A stretch of DNA of 64,000 bases from Xenoacremonium recifei (lineage: Eukaryota > Ascomycota > Sordariomycetes > Hypocreales > Nectriaceae): positions 1-64,000 of the forward strand of contig WOFQ01000090.1 of the NCBI GenBank assembly GCA_012184525.1, given 5' to 3'. The position numbers were made by a program, and so were the translations under genes. Positions 11,637 through 23,018 of this stretch are shown in pieces. The notes below the pieces were generated by a model. That model saw only the letters and a list, made by a program, of their open reading frames with translations. It was not told where the DNA came from and made no database searches. Position 1 is the stretch's first letter. Each line of letters starts with the position of its first letter.

Positions 11637-12879
11637 CTTGAAGGTTATGAAAGAGATTGCCTAAGATCTCAACGTAAGCAGACTGAAGGTCGACGCAAGA
11701 ACAAAGAGACAGGAGAAAAGGCACAAGACGCATGTCACCAATGCAAGATGGGAAAGACCAGTTTATATCATCTAGGGTAGGCATACTTAATTAGGGCGAT
11801 GATCCATGGCAGCCAATCACAGACAGCTGCTAGATTTCCTAGCATTGGAGGCTAGCTGAAGCGCCATCAATCCTTCAAGCAGCAAGGACATTTCCAAGCC
11901 AAGAAACTGACTGGATCTGGAAAATGAACCGATGATCAATATTCCATTTCCATACAGTAAAATATTGCTCATATCCGGTCTATCGATCGGATTTACTTCA
12001 TCCACACCTCAGCCATTCCCTGCAGGGGCTTACGAAACTTTCTCAATAGCGTTGCCAAGAACAGGCCCTGCACAACAACCCACAACACGAGTCTCGATAA
12101 GTGTTGCCCCCAATAACCAATGTGGTGGGAGTACGATAAGCTGCCTCGCTATTGCAGCGATTGTTACTTTGGGGAGTGTGGGCAGGTGGAGCCAGTTGAG
12201 GTAGGAATCACCCCTTTTCTTGGTCTGAAATCCCCTCATTGTCAAAGCCTCTTCTTGGCGAATTGACTTGGCGGCCATCAAGGTTTCCCAGAATTTCGGT
12301 CTCCTTTCCCTCCTTTCCCTTCCTTTCCATATTCAATCTCCAGTCTCTCCAACTTCTGGTTCTTCGTCTTGGCGAGTCATTTCTATTTGGACGTTGCCAC
12401 TTTTAGTTCCCTATTGCTGTTGGTCTGTGATCACATATTGACAGAAGTAATATTAAGTAGGAAATTTCAATTGAGCCCATGTGAAAGTGAGAGTGTATGG
12501 GTTTTTCTCACGACGAATTAATGCTTTTGTTTCACCCCTCCTCCGGCTGAGCTTGGCCAATCACTCCAGGTGAAGTCGCCGTTAATTTCTGTCTCCTCTG
12601 CATTATCCCATCGGAACTTGCATCTGAGATCCAAGAGATCCTTGAATTCGCCGGAGCTCATTAGTTAGGATTAACGGCTTCAATGGAGGAACTTGTCAGT
12701 CCAATTTTTGAGTCCACTACAATGTCTACATCTTGAACTCCCACTCACGTAAGACTCCTTGGCGCAGAACATGTTCACTTCGCTCTTCGAGGTTCATCAA
12801 ATTCCTGCTGCTGTAGAGAAGCCATCCAAGCTTACTTTCCCGGCATCTCACATGGTAGGAAAGGAATGACTTCTCAAAA
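11637..12879. other. Gene-free stretch
   Basis: Small open frames occur (11932-12204 plus, 12030-12281 minus) but show no motif. Pyrimidine-rich sequence (ctcctttccctcctttccc, about 12301-12325) resembles a fungal promoter or 5' leader. No gene is supported. Confidence 0.4.
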
Positions 12880-14077
12880 TCTTTCAGAGAGATGTCGGTG
12901 TTTGGAATTCCAACCCTCCACGACATCGCTTGCTCGATGCTCTGCATGGGGTTTCCGGATATTACGAGCGACAGAATGGCCTGTACAAGAACACCTCAAA
13001 AGCTTAAAAACTGGTATGTTGGATTACGTGCCCGAAATTCGATACGCAGCTGACTTTCCCGTCTTGTAGCTATTAGAGAAGCACGTGCAGTACGCGAGGA
13101 AGTTCAGCAAAGTCCAGCACCTCCTGTCAGAAAACCAGGAGCTTGCGATCGGATCGTTAGTGCAGCTCTTTAATTCTATGAAATCCAGGAGGAAGAGCTG
13201 CAACAGCAAAAAGGATGTTGAGGCCAGCGATAAACAGGCGAACAAAATCTCGGTATCTCAGGCTCTGAAACATATCGTGCCCGATTGGACAGCCCTGGGA
13301 TCAGCTGAGCGGGATGAACCATTTCGTTTCCTTCTGAGAATGCTGGAAGAAATATATCCCAACCAAAAGGATAATGGAAATCCGACCAGAATTCTAATTC
13401 CTGGTGCCAGTTTGGCCCGGCTGGGACATGATGTAGCCAAGCTTGAAGGTATGAATCAGCTGTTGGAGGCGATGCTACTTATTGCTGATCTCAGAATCAC
13501 TAGGTTTTGATGTTGCCATCAATGAGTGGTCGATGTACATGAACGTGGCATATCGGTTCATTGCACATTGTCAGGCACAGGACGTAGAATCTATCCACCC
13601 TTTATAGATTCATGGACACACCATGCGACAGAAGCAGACATGCTCCGAAAGGCTTCATTTCCAGACGTCAATGTCAACGCTAGCCCCGTACTCCTTGTTG
13701 AAGGAGACTTTACTTCCGCATTCAATAAAAATCCGGGCTATTACGATATAGTCCTCACGTATTTCTTCATTGATACGGCGAGAAACCTTATGACCTATTT
13801 TGACACTATCAAGAAGGTTTTAAAGCCAGGAGGTCATTGGATCAATCTTGGCCTGTTGCTCCATGGCACAAATCCGTTCGTGCAGCTTACCTTAGAGGAG
13901 ATTCTGACAGTGACAGAGGAAATGGGCTTTCAGTATCTCGAGACAGGAGAGTTCTGTGGCATATTGACCTTCTCCCATAGGCCTCTGAGAGGCATGCTTG
14001 CCATATATGGTTTTGATGATAGGACATTGATAAGGAACGCATATAATTCACAGTTCTGGATCGGCAGAAGGTCGTAA
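12880..14077 (+). pseudogene. Broken N2227-like (carnosine N-methyltransferase family) gene
   Basis: The family is an S-adenosylmethionine-dependent methyltransferase that in animals and fungi methylates the histidine imidazole of small dipeptides. Seen here are a helical N-terminal part (RLLDALHGVSGYYERQ), an intron (about 13013-13070, GTATGT..TTGTAG), a middle exon with the SAM-site-like ILIPGASLARLGHDVA, a second intron (about 13450-13503), then NEWSMYMN, IDSWTHHAT and the hallmark FFIDTARN...LKPGGHWINLG, ending at 14077. Two lesions are visible. There is an in-frame TAA at 13005-13007. A one-base frame shift lies near 13601-13603, where one more T in the run would restore the HPFIDSW reading. 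The SAM-site motif has Ser where family members usually have Gly (PGAGLGRL). The start is not resolved. Confidence 0.75.
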
Positions 14078-15353
14078 AAGAGACCAAAGGAAGCCCCAGC
14101 CATTTCCATCACTAATTCACATCATACAAAAACCTTCCACATGAATAGCATTTTAAAGTCGATCGCTTTTTAATTCTAACACAGAGTCTACTTGGCTGTT
14201 CTGTCTCCAGGCTTCTGGTGTTGGATGGAGAGGACAAGTTGACTACGACAACCTAGCTAAAAATCATGCCGAACCCGCAGCCAACAACGCTCTATTCCAG
14301 CCCGAGTATGACCCCATACCTCAATCTGGTGGTGAGAAGTTATCTAATCGCCTTTGATCTCGTTGTGAGTCCAGCTTGTAGTGATTTCTGACGCATAGCT
14401 CTTATTTGGCTCCAAGTGGCAAACAATCTGGACTTGGCTCTATTGTTGAATGTTGGGCCCTCGGGCTCCTACGGCGCGCTCAGCGCTGATGCTAAACCAT
14501 GCTTGAGCAAGAAACGCAACACGTTCTTAGAGCTGGACAGTTGAAGACATTTACAGGAGTCATCCATGATTGGTATGGATTTACGAATGAGGCGTACTCC
14601 CAATTTGCAGGCCAGAGTAAGCCATTTCCGATGTAGGAGAGCTGTTATTCCCTCGGCCGAAGATATCTTCGCAGCAACACGTTTCCTTCATCTCATACAG
14701 TAATGAACAGCAGGCTTGGTGGGTGGCATCCAAATCGGTGACTGGGGTCGCAAAGGGCTTGGAAGTATTGGGGGGTTGTCCTTGTTCAGCTTGCGTAAGG
14801 CACATAAGGCAGAGAGCATTTGCCTGTTAAAAAAACTGGACCTTAACCATTACTATATAAAGCCTGTTGTAACGCACCATTGGGGATATCCTTAAAGACT
14901 GTACCAGAGCGAACGTTCTTGGCTTCCTGGCATATCAATACCCTGATAGGTTCTTTGTTCCGAAATGAGAACCTGGATAGCAACCCTTCGATGAGGCCAA
15001 GACTGTTTAAATATGGAGTGGCCTTGTATTTCTCATCCGATGGGGAGAGAGTTCCACCCCATCGTCTTGGCTGTCGGTCAAGTGTTTTGAGCGGACCGCC
15101 TTGGCGGAACCACCATAGAGTTTAATGCTTGTAATCCGAACCCAAGATTTGACAAAAGAAATCCACTCCTCAACAGGTATCGAAAGTATTGCTTGCACTG
15201 CCCGGGACACACGTTTGGGATAAGCGTCGTATTTTCTGAGTATAAATGCAGTTATAAGTCCCTTCAATTTTTTTTCTCATAGCTCCCAGCCTCATCTCAA
15301 CCAGCAATCAACACCATCGTCTTTCATTCATCTAGAGACTCACAGAATCGAAG
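14078..15353. other. Intergenic stretch with a weak coding fragment
   Basis: Around 14400-14540 a plus-strand frame contains LLLNVGPSGSYGALSADAK, which faintly recalls the C-terminal LLNIGP block of GH29 alpha-L-fucosidases. It is too short to call. The rest holds no gene. The 3' part is the promoter of the Asp f 2-like gene. Confidence 0.35.
14918..15105. promoter_or_regulatory. Cluster of five PacC-type hexamers (GCCARG)
   Basis: Matches to the ambient-pH regulator PacC core site 5'-GCCARG occur at 14918-14923 (minus), 14926-14931 (minus), 14996-15001 (plus), 15066-15071 (minus) and 15100-15105 (minus). They lie 250-440 bp before the ATG of the Asp f 2/Pra1-like gene. Pra1 and Asp f 2 are known to be regulated by pH and zinc, so the placement makes sense. 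The hexamer is short and some matches could be chance. No ZafA-type CAAGGT site was seen in the same stretch. Confidence 0.4.
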
Positions 15354-16346
15354 ATGATGTTCAAGTCCTCTATTGTTGCCCTCTTCTTCATGTGCGAGGC
15401 CATCGCCTCTCCCATTATGGGAAGAGCCGAGACTAGTGCTCCGACAGGCACTGCTTCGTACTGGTCTCCCACGTCGGAGCCTTACGACTGGTCCGCCGGT
15501 TGGACTAAGAGCTATCCTATCCACCAGTCCTGTAACTCGACACTACGATACCAGCTTTCCCAGGGCCTAGATGAGGCGATTCACCTGGCCCGACACGCGA
15601 AGGAGCATCTGCTGCGTTTCGGGACCAACTCCGAGTTCACGAAGAGTTACTTCGGAAATGCGACGACAGCTGTTCCTATCGGCTGGTATAATCGTATCAT
15701 CGAGGCAGACAAGACCGGAATGACCTTCCGATGCGATGACCCGGACCATAACTGTGCCACTCAGGAGGGTAAGTATCTATAGGACTTCCATATTTTACGT
15801 ATGTTGTCTAACATAAATAGGCTGGGCTGGTCACTGGCGAGGTGACAACGCTACGACAGAGACTGTCATATGCCCCCTGTCCTTTGAGATTCGTCGATCC
15901 CTATCTTCCGTCTGCAATCTTGGATATACCGTCAGAAACTCGCCTCTCAATACCTTCTGGGCCACCGACCTCATGCACCGTCTCCTGCACGTCCCAACTA
16001 TCAGTGAGAAGATTGTAGATCACTATACTGAGGATTATGCAGACGTGGTGGAACTGTCAAAGTCTGACCCTTCAAAGAGTGTCATTGACAGCGACACCCT
16101 TCAGTATTTTGCGATCGATGTCTATGCTCACGATATCGCTGCTCCTGGCGTGGGATGCACCGGCGAAGTCGAAGAAACTGAAGAAGATCCTAGTGCTACC
16201 GGTTCCTCTGCTCCGAGTGCCACTTCGGCCACTGCTACGGTTAGTACTAAACCCAGATAAAAAAGTCTCAGATCAGCACAATTTTAACGTTGCATGTCGT
16301 CTAGGAATGTCATACCCACTCGAACGGAGACGTTCATTGCGCCTAG
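15354..16346 (+). CDS. Asp f 2 / Pra1-like secreted zinc-binding antigen (HRXXH family)
   Basis: Asp f 2 (Aspergillus fumigatus) and Pra1 (Candida albicans) are secreted surface proteins that bind zinc and host proteins. The gene has three exons: 15354-15768, 15821-16239 and 16305-16346, giving 291 aa. The introns (52 and 65 nt) have good donors and acceptors (GTAAGT..AATAG with CTAAC; GTTAGT..TCTAG). Residues 1-19 form a signal peptide ending AIAS. The core shows the family blocks: CNSTLRYQL, LARHAKEHLLRFG, FRCDDPDHNC, WAGHWRGDNAT, FWATDLMHRLLHVP (HRLLH at 191-195) and DIAAPGVGC. A Glu/Ser/Thr linker follows. The last 14-codon exon encodes ECHTHSNGDVHCA, the Cys/His zinc-binding tail of the family. 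Reading through the second intron would lose that tail and end in STKPR. The start could also be the next codon (15357). The gene is intact. Confidence 0.92.
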
Positions 16347-18574
16347 ACAAATATTTTTCCCTTCCACTCAACTGAATATGCTGAAATATACTCCTGGAGG
16401 ATGTGATGAAACTTAAATCCAGTGGAACTCTAATAGATTCTTCACACGTCGGTTATCGCGCTTCGCAGTGGGGAATCGAGGAACCACAAATCCTCCTTGC
16501 AAGCTGAACGGGGATATTGGGCATGGTTCTACATACGAAATACAATTAACGTACATGTACGGCGAGTGGCCCCCCCACCACTTTCTTAACCTCCCATCTC
16601 CAATAACGCATTTCTCCATGAATAATAATGGAATCTTCCTCATACGAAAGTCATGTGCTTATGGTCCTTGAGGCTCTTAAAAACAATCCTGAGCTTTAAA
16701 TCCAAGCCGCTACTAATGTCTATAAAGTTTCTCGTACAACCCTCTGCCGACGATCTGCGGATAACCATCCAAGACGCGATATCTCTGCAAATAATAGGAA
16801 ATTGACCGACCTATAATAGAAGGTGCTGCAACAATTTGAAATCTACGGGACAATTTGAAGTCTAGCTATTTAAAACTTGTGTATCACCTAACTATTATCC
16901 GGACTTGAGAAAACGCAAAGACCCAAGTCGAGCCGGATAGCCCACTTCCATCTTTTCGTGATCATTACACATTAGGCCCATAAGGTCACTACTTTATCAC
17001 TGGCTTGGGCCAAACTGAACCTTAAGCTGTATTAATGTAACTCAATTCGCATCAATTTTCAGTTAAAATACTGACGTTCGGATAGTTGCTCCCTGTTTAT
17101 CGGCTTTCTGCCTTCCAATGTTTTCCTAGTGTTCTAGGTCTCCAGGTCCTAGCCGCACCCTTAGGCTCGTTAACAAGACTTGTCACTGTCACTAAGATCG
17201 GCAGACTTTCATGGCCAGCTTATGGATTTTGGGGTGAGAAACAAATGAGAAATGAGTCTCGCTATCATTTTCGGGAGGTTTCTAACCATCGAAGGGTTCC
17301 TTTTATTGGTCTTGGACGTGTAGCCATGCCTCCGATACCTCCTCTTCCTGGCCACCGAGGTCTAAGGCCACTAGTCAGATCTTCGCGGATGGAACAGAGA
17401 ACTCCATTATCGAGTCCCATTGACGGCTACCGGTCTTGCCGCCGACCGTTGAGAGGCGAGGTGATACACCGAGCGTAGTTCCGCAGATGAGCAAACTAAC
17501 TATGACACGACGTCCGCCATGAAACAGGGAAAGCCAGCGCATATGGCCGGCTGACTGAGCGTAGCTTCTTAAAGAAGCTCTATACGGCATATTGTAATAC
17601 GAATCAACTCGCGAAAGGGGTTCTCTTTCATAGAAAAAATAGATATCTGCTAAGTCCTGCGCGTTCTGACATCACCCCGTGGCCTGATCCGCGGTGGCCT
17701 GAGTCAGAGCTAACATGGGGTGTAAGCTCCAGTCGCTCACCTTCCAATAATATTCAGGTCTCTCCCTCCTTCTCAATGGTCATGTTTTTCCCAGATCCTG
17801 CGTGACAGGGGGGTGACAGTACATCAAGGAAGTGGCATTACTGACTCGTGGCCCGTTAATGTGATTAATGGTACCCTGATCATAAGCAAGGAGGATGTCA
17901 TCAAGACTTTCAGCTTGACCGGGGTGTTTCGATGCCAAGGCTCCTTCCTTAACTGTCCAAAGGGTCTCTAGTGAGGCACGTATGGGGGCGAATCGTTAGA
18001 CTCGTGATGCCCAGCGGTTCCACCATTCAGCTGAGAGATGACGCTTCTGGAGGCGTGAATGCTCCAGACTGGACATCCTCTTCTGGATTACAGCTATCGA
18101 CTACTACCGGCCACGTCCGTATCCGTCGCCTTCCTTGGCTCCTAGTCCATGTTTCTTCGTTGGGGAATGCGTTTAGCACACAGCTTTGGGCATCTACAAA
18201 AAGTAGTTTTAACAGTCTTCTCTCCAGATGTCAGTGGACCACTGTGTCATACGATTGTAGCACTTCAGCTACCAATATTCCGTGAATAATCTCTCTAGAG
18301 TAATCACGAAGCTTATGCAATGTCAGATGATGGTGATGACGCGGGCAGCGGACAGTGATAATTCTTGGCAGATTCAAAGTGCAGAATAGCATGGGCCCAG
18401 ACACAAAGGGCATCTCATGGATGAGGTGAGGTGGACTATTCAAGCACGGTAACGTATAGGCATATATATATGGCCATAGATTAGCTCAGGTGTAATTAGC
18501 CTTCCCAATGTTTCCATCTCATTATTCGCAATAAGAATTGCACGCAACTTAGCTATCATATCACTGCCGCCAAC
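16347..18574. other. Gene-free stretch (2.2 kb)
   Basis: No gene is recognised. A plus-strand open stretch at about 17790-17970 contains RDRGVTVHQGSG and INGTLIISKEDVIKTFSLTG, which read like real protein, but I cannot place them in a family or find flanking exons. A TATA-like run (catatatatatggcc, about 18460-18475) lies about 100 bp before the next ORF. Confidence 0.4.
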
Positions 18575-20062
18575 ATGAGCCGCACCAGCCATCCTTCAGC
18601 CGAGAAGCCTTGTCCTTGGTTCCCAAAGGTCATGAAGGACGATGAGTCCGTATTCTTAATGGATGCAACTCACCGTGGCGACATGTACCATATGCGAGCT
18701 GCGATGCAGCTGCACCCCAACTATTCTCTTTGCCTGTACAACTGTTCAACTGATACCGAGGATCTTGTCAGGTACCTGCAACGCTCAATTTTAAAAAATA
18801 AAAAGCACGTCTTTCTTGCTCCCTGCAAGTCTGATGTTTTATACAGCAAGGCAAAGCCCACCAATACCCAGTTACGTGGGTGTACCTTGGATGGTAAAGA
18901 AATACATTCATCAGATTTGGAGCAGTATATGAAGTCCGTCACATCAGAAAATAAGGCCACCTCTGAAATATCCAACAGTCGACTCCCTGAGGTTGTGTCT
19001 GCCGGCATGGTTATTCTTGAGTCCTCCTCAGAGACGTCGTTGAAGTCAGCCTTCGAAAACCTATTCGAGGAGGTTTGGGACGCGAAGAGGCCAACGATTC
19101 TTGGAATGTATCGAGATACTGGAACTAAGGCAAAAGATGGGAAACCAGGTGTTTATCCGGAACTAGATACCGGAAGTGCATTGGGAGAAATTGCCAAGGT
19201 TTTACCAGAAAAGGGTGGCAACCCGGTCAGGATTGTGTCTTGCGGGAACCCTAGCACACTCCCCGGGATCACCGATAATATTGGGGAGTACTGGAACCAT
19301 TTCAAAACTGTGAAACTGGATCCAAAAGACAGTAGAAGAGATGCTGAGGCATTCTTCCTCAAGTGGGCTTTCATGAAAGGCTACTATCAGATGGCAGCCG
19401 GGTTCCGAAGTGGACCGCTCGATTTATTTACGTTCTTGGGTATTCCTACTGTCTCTATTGGGCTTAGGAACATGGTGGGAGAGTTCCGCCACAAACTCCT
19501 AGCTTCTGAAGCGTTCAAAAGAGTCAACATACAATACGATCAACCCCGCCATTATACAACGGCGTACTTCAAAACTCAGCGCAGAGCATCACCTCAAATG
19601 ACCTCTCCGTTTTGGGTGCAAGAGGCGCCGCAAAATGCGAAGAGGCCCATTCCAGTGGACGACAACGCGAAGAAGGCGGATCAAGAGAAGACGCCCGAAG
19701 ACTTTGCTATTTTCGACAAGTCTGTCCTGCAGGTCGGGTTCAGTATTGCCTGCCAGAAGTACATCGGCACCTCTAAATCAGTAGAGCTACTACAGCTCAT
19801 GACACTCGATGTCATTACAAGACGAGTGGCCAGGTATTCCTTTCCCGTCGGATTGGCAGGGGAAAGCGAAGAAACGCAGAGAATTGCACACTTCCAGGCT
19901 CAAAGGCAAAGCGACGAGAGCAGCGTGGAAGCTATGGGAAGTCAAAGCAACTTAACTCGCTATCAATTGACGAATGAGATATATCTTGCTGAATATGATA
20001 TCCCGTTCAAGGAAGACTGGACAAACATCCATGCACGACTAGGACTAGAGGATACTTTCTAA
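18575..20062 (+). CDS. Uncharacterised 495-aa protein
   Basis: A single uninterrupted ORF of 495 codons. The ATG has a good context (CAACATGAGC) and a TATA-like run about 105 bp upstream. There is no signal peptide or membrane segment, so it is probably cytosolic. The N-terminal half has alpha/beta texture. Residues around 270-310 read GFRSGPLDLFTFLGIPTVSIG followed by LRNMVGEFRHKLL, which recalls the donor-site loop of GT-B glycosyltransferases (a small-residue loop before a conserved acidic position and a 'GIPTV' strand). This is only a resemblance. The C-terminal third (after about 340) is charged and probably partly disordered. I do not recognise the family. The intact frame amid decayed neighbours suggests selection or recent arrival. 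Confidence 0.75.
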   Translation: MSRTSHPSAEKPCPWFPKVMKDDESVFLMDATHRGDMYHMRAAMQLHPNYSLCLYNCSTDTEDLVRYLQRSILKNKKHVFLAPCKSDVLYSKAKPTNTQLRGCTLDGKEIHSSDLEQYMKSVTSENKATSEISNSRLPEVVSAGMVILESSSETSLKSAFENLFEEVWDAKRPTILGMYRDTGTKAKDGKPGVYPELDTGSALGEIAKVLPEKGGNPVRIVSCGNPSTLPGITDNIGEYWNHFKTVKLDPKDSRRDAEAFFLKWAFMKGYYQMAAGFRSGPLDLFTFLGIPTVSIGLRNMVGEFRHKLLASEAFKRVNIQYDQPRHYTTAYFKTQRRASPQMTSPFWVQEAPQNAKRPIPVDDNAKKADQEKTPEDFAIFDKSVLQVGFSIACQKYIGTSKSVELLQLMTLDVITRRVARYSFPVGLAGESEETQRIAHFQAQRQSDESSVEAMGSQSNLTRYQLTNEIYLAEYDIPFKEDWTNIHARLGLEDTF

Positions 20063-20113
20063 GACCCTATTTCCATATTATTTATTATACTTTTTCTTTT
20101 TTCTTAATCGCTT

Positions 20114-20436
20114 ATGTGGTCCACGTTCTCGGACATTGAGCTGAAGAAGTATTATGGCGGGCAACATACATGCCGGTTGCATTCTGGTTCAGTTGTGGTT
20201 CGAGAAGGAGAGTTTACTCCCGGGATGAAGAATATAATCGATCATTTATTGTCCCTCTCCTGACTAACCGTTCTTATACCCTGCTTGAAAAGTCATGACG
20301 AAAACAAAAGCCCTCGAAGAAAAAAAAACTCGCCTTCGACACGACAATTGATGACGCTCTGAAAGCAGTATCACGCTACAAGGATGACCGATTGGCTCGT
20401 GAGAACTCTTTCTCCAGGGCCTACCTGCGTGGTTAG
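20114..20436 (+). pseudogene. Small two-exon coding remnant
   Basis: An ATG 51 bp after the preceding stop opens a frame (MWSTFSDIELKKYYGGQ) to about 20257. A plausible 43-nt intron (GTCCCT..CTGACTAAC..AAAAG) then leads to a second exon with DDALKAVSRYKDD and ARENSFSRAYLRG, ending at TAG 20434-20436. The two halves join only if the A9 run at 20320-20328 is one base longer (or shorter). It could be an independent small gene or the tail of a larger one. The function is unknown. Confidence 0.35.
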
Positions 20437-23018
20437 ACACATAAAGTTATCAGAATGATGATAGTTTTATTTATGATTTCCATACATAATCAAACTCGAA
20501 TTTCGGGCATCTGGCGCCAGTCATCCCTTCAGACCTCCGGGTTCTGGGAAGCATTGTCAAGCTCCCACCTGCCCATTCATACTTCTTCCACACAAATGAT
20601 TGTGAGCCATCATAGCTACTTGGTCCAGGGCCATACTAATTGAACTGCTACTTGCGGTGGACACATCATAACTGTTGATTAGTCTTTACTACAAGCACAA
20701 GTCGCGGAAGGATTGTGGCAAATTATAACGGCCAAGTCAGCCTACCCCTATAAATACTATGCTTAAACTTAAATATAGAGTAGTGATCATAATTCCTTCG
20801 TCGCGCCGAGGAAGCTAATAAACCTATATGCTTCGAGCTACCCGTGAGGTTTGTGACACCGAGTTTTACAGACCCTTATTGACTACTGGATCCGCTTGCT
20901 GTTTACTTGTTAGATTCCAGAGGGATGCGCCATATGTCGTATTATTGTGAAGACTTTTCGAGAAATAATTTCCCACATATAGTCACTCTTGGGCCCAGAA
21001 TTCTACGACAATCAGAAACATGGGTTCAGCCATCGCAGGGCATATAGCCACCACCTACCATCCACACAGTCCGTGAAAGGATCACCTTGCTGCGTGTCAC
21101 GTGAATTCCCATTCAGGTAGGTAAGTTTTATCTGTCATAGTACCAGCTCTGAGTGAGGTGCTGTTAACCTATTGATCCCAATGGTATATCTATCTCCCAG
21201 AGGGGACTTACGATGATATAGCTAACTCTGTTCAGCCCACGGGGATGAAATTGCAAATGTGAAGTCCCTTCTATTTGTGACCTATTGCGCGGTAAGGAAC
21301 CAGTTGAGAGCTAAATCAAGGTTTGAGCTAAACATAGAACACAAACGCCGAAGCTCGCGAATAACTCTACATCACATGGATTTCAGAACGTATCCTCGGT
21401 TTGGAAAGTTATGTACAGCAAACCTTAATGAGAGCTGAATATTTGGGCTATTAGGGACATCCATAGAGAGGGAGAAGGGTTTGTCGTGTCCTAAAGGGTT
21501 GTTGGCCAAATCTTTGACTTACGAAACTTGTCTGTAGGGCTATCCATTGCTTGCTGGAGCAATTCGTGTGAGACAACGATTATTACAATAAGTATCTCAT
21601 ACAACCTGTCAGACGTAACTAAGCAAGATGATTTAGGTATGCAAGTGTTGCTTTGCGTATGTCTAGGAAAGAGAGATCGACCTCACTGTTGGTGAGACGA
21701 CTCCGTTAGAAGCAAGACTAGCGATAACGTGTAGTTACCAACCTGGAATCAACTTCGGGTTGTCAGAACTACCATACCTGGTTGGTAATACTTAGTACGC
21801 CAAAAAAAAATCATAATCAAATGGCCACGCAGAGAGTGCCTCTCGCTACGGCACAAAACTTACTACTTACCCTTACGCCTTCCTTATCGCCTAATATTGC
21901 AAGATATCACCAGAAAGAGCATATTTCTACCTTGAAATAGGATATTGACCCTAAATTAAGAAGGCATTCGAGTTATATGAAAGCAAATATGAGAAGGGAT
22001 TCCCGGATATTGATTAACGACTTCACGTATCCCGGCTTTCTTAGGGATATATTCTATAGATTTCCTTGGCTGTGGAATATCTAGGGCCAACTTCATACTT
22101 GATGAAAACATTAAAAATCGACAGAAGAGGAGGAATTAATGTGTAAGAGCGGAGGCTCAGTATATCCTGCAGTTTCCCTCGCCGAAATTTGCGTTTTCAA
22201 ACGGAGGAGGTCTACTAAAACAGGAAAATTCCTTCCCTGTGTTTCTCATTATCTCTATCACTCCCAGACGATATCCTAATATCACTTCAACTTCAGGATG
22301 TAGTATTTAAAACTGGCTTCTCCTTTGCTCCTGAAAAAAGAAGCGTCATTCCGTTTTCCTCTTTCTATAGTTTCTTATATACACAACAAGTTCTTGACTT
22401 TAGAAAACTTTGACAAATCCAGATAACTGACTCTTTGCTACGTCAGTATCCACCTATAGCCACTTCCCAAAATAGCCTGAAGTAACACGTTATCAACGAG
22501 AGTCTTTGCCGATAAGTCTTATAGACTCAGGCCCTTGTACCTCATGTAGAGCAACGTACGTAACGCGTTATCACAGGACAGTAAATGAGCCGGATAATTC
22601 CGAATGTCGCCACTGATACGGAGCAGAAGAACTATGTCAGATTGAGAACAGGGGTTGAAGGTCTTATCCGGCGGCCTAGTTCCAGTTTCAATGACACGTC
22701 ACTAGGTTTCATGGGAGGACTACTTGCAAATACTATCTTCTGGCCCTCTTTGCATGGTGGGCGCTTTCGTCGCTTAGTGGTTTCTGCACACCGACACTTC
22801 GTACATTGACTGATCGTATTAACTCACGCCGTAATTGGCAGGTCTTGGGTTCTTCTTTCTCTAAAAGCCTGCCCTCGCCGAAATTTGTTTTCATTCTTGA
22901 TTTCCTCGCCTCCTGATGCTTATCTGGTGATATCCTTGTAAACTCGAGCTTTTCGCCGGAACATCGACCAAAATAACATCGGAAAATACAACTAAGTATC
23001 ACTAACTAGTCTGTCTTG
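20437..23018. other. Gene-free stretch (2.6 kb)
   Basis: No open frame with protein-like content was found on either strand. The DNA has mixed composition with scattered AT-rich patches and no obvious repeat. It may contain old transposon remnants that I cannot identify. Confidence 0.45.

Noticed and set aside
11932..12281. Overlapping open frames of 83-90 aa on both strands
   Set aside because: No protein-like motif, and each is in the shadow of the other.
14400..14540. GH29 alpha-L-fucosidase fragment
   Set aside because: Only one short LLNVGP-like block is seen, without the catalytic region.
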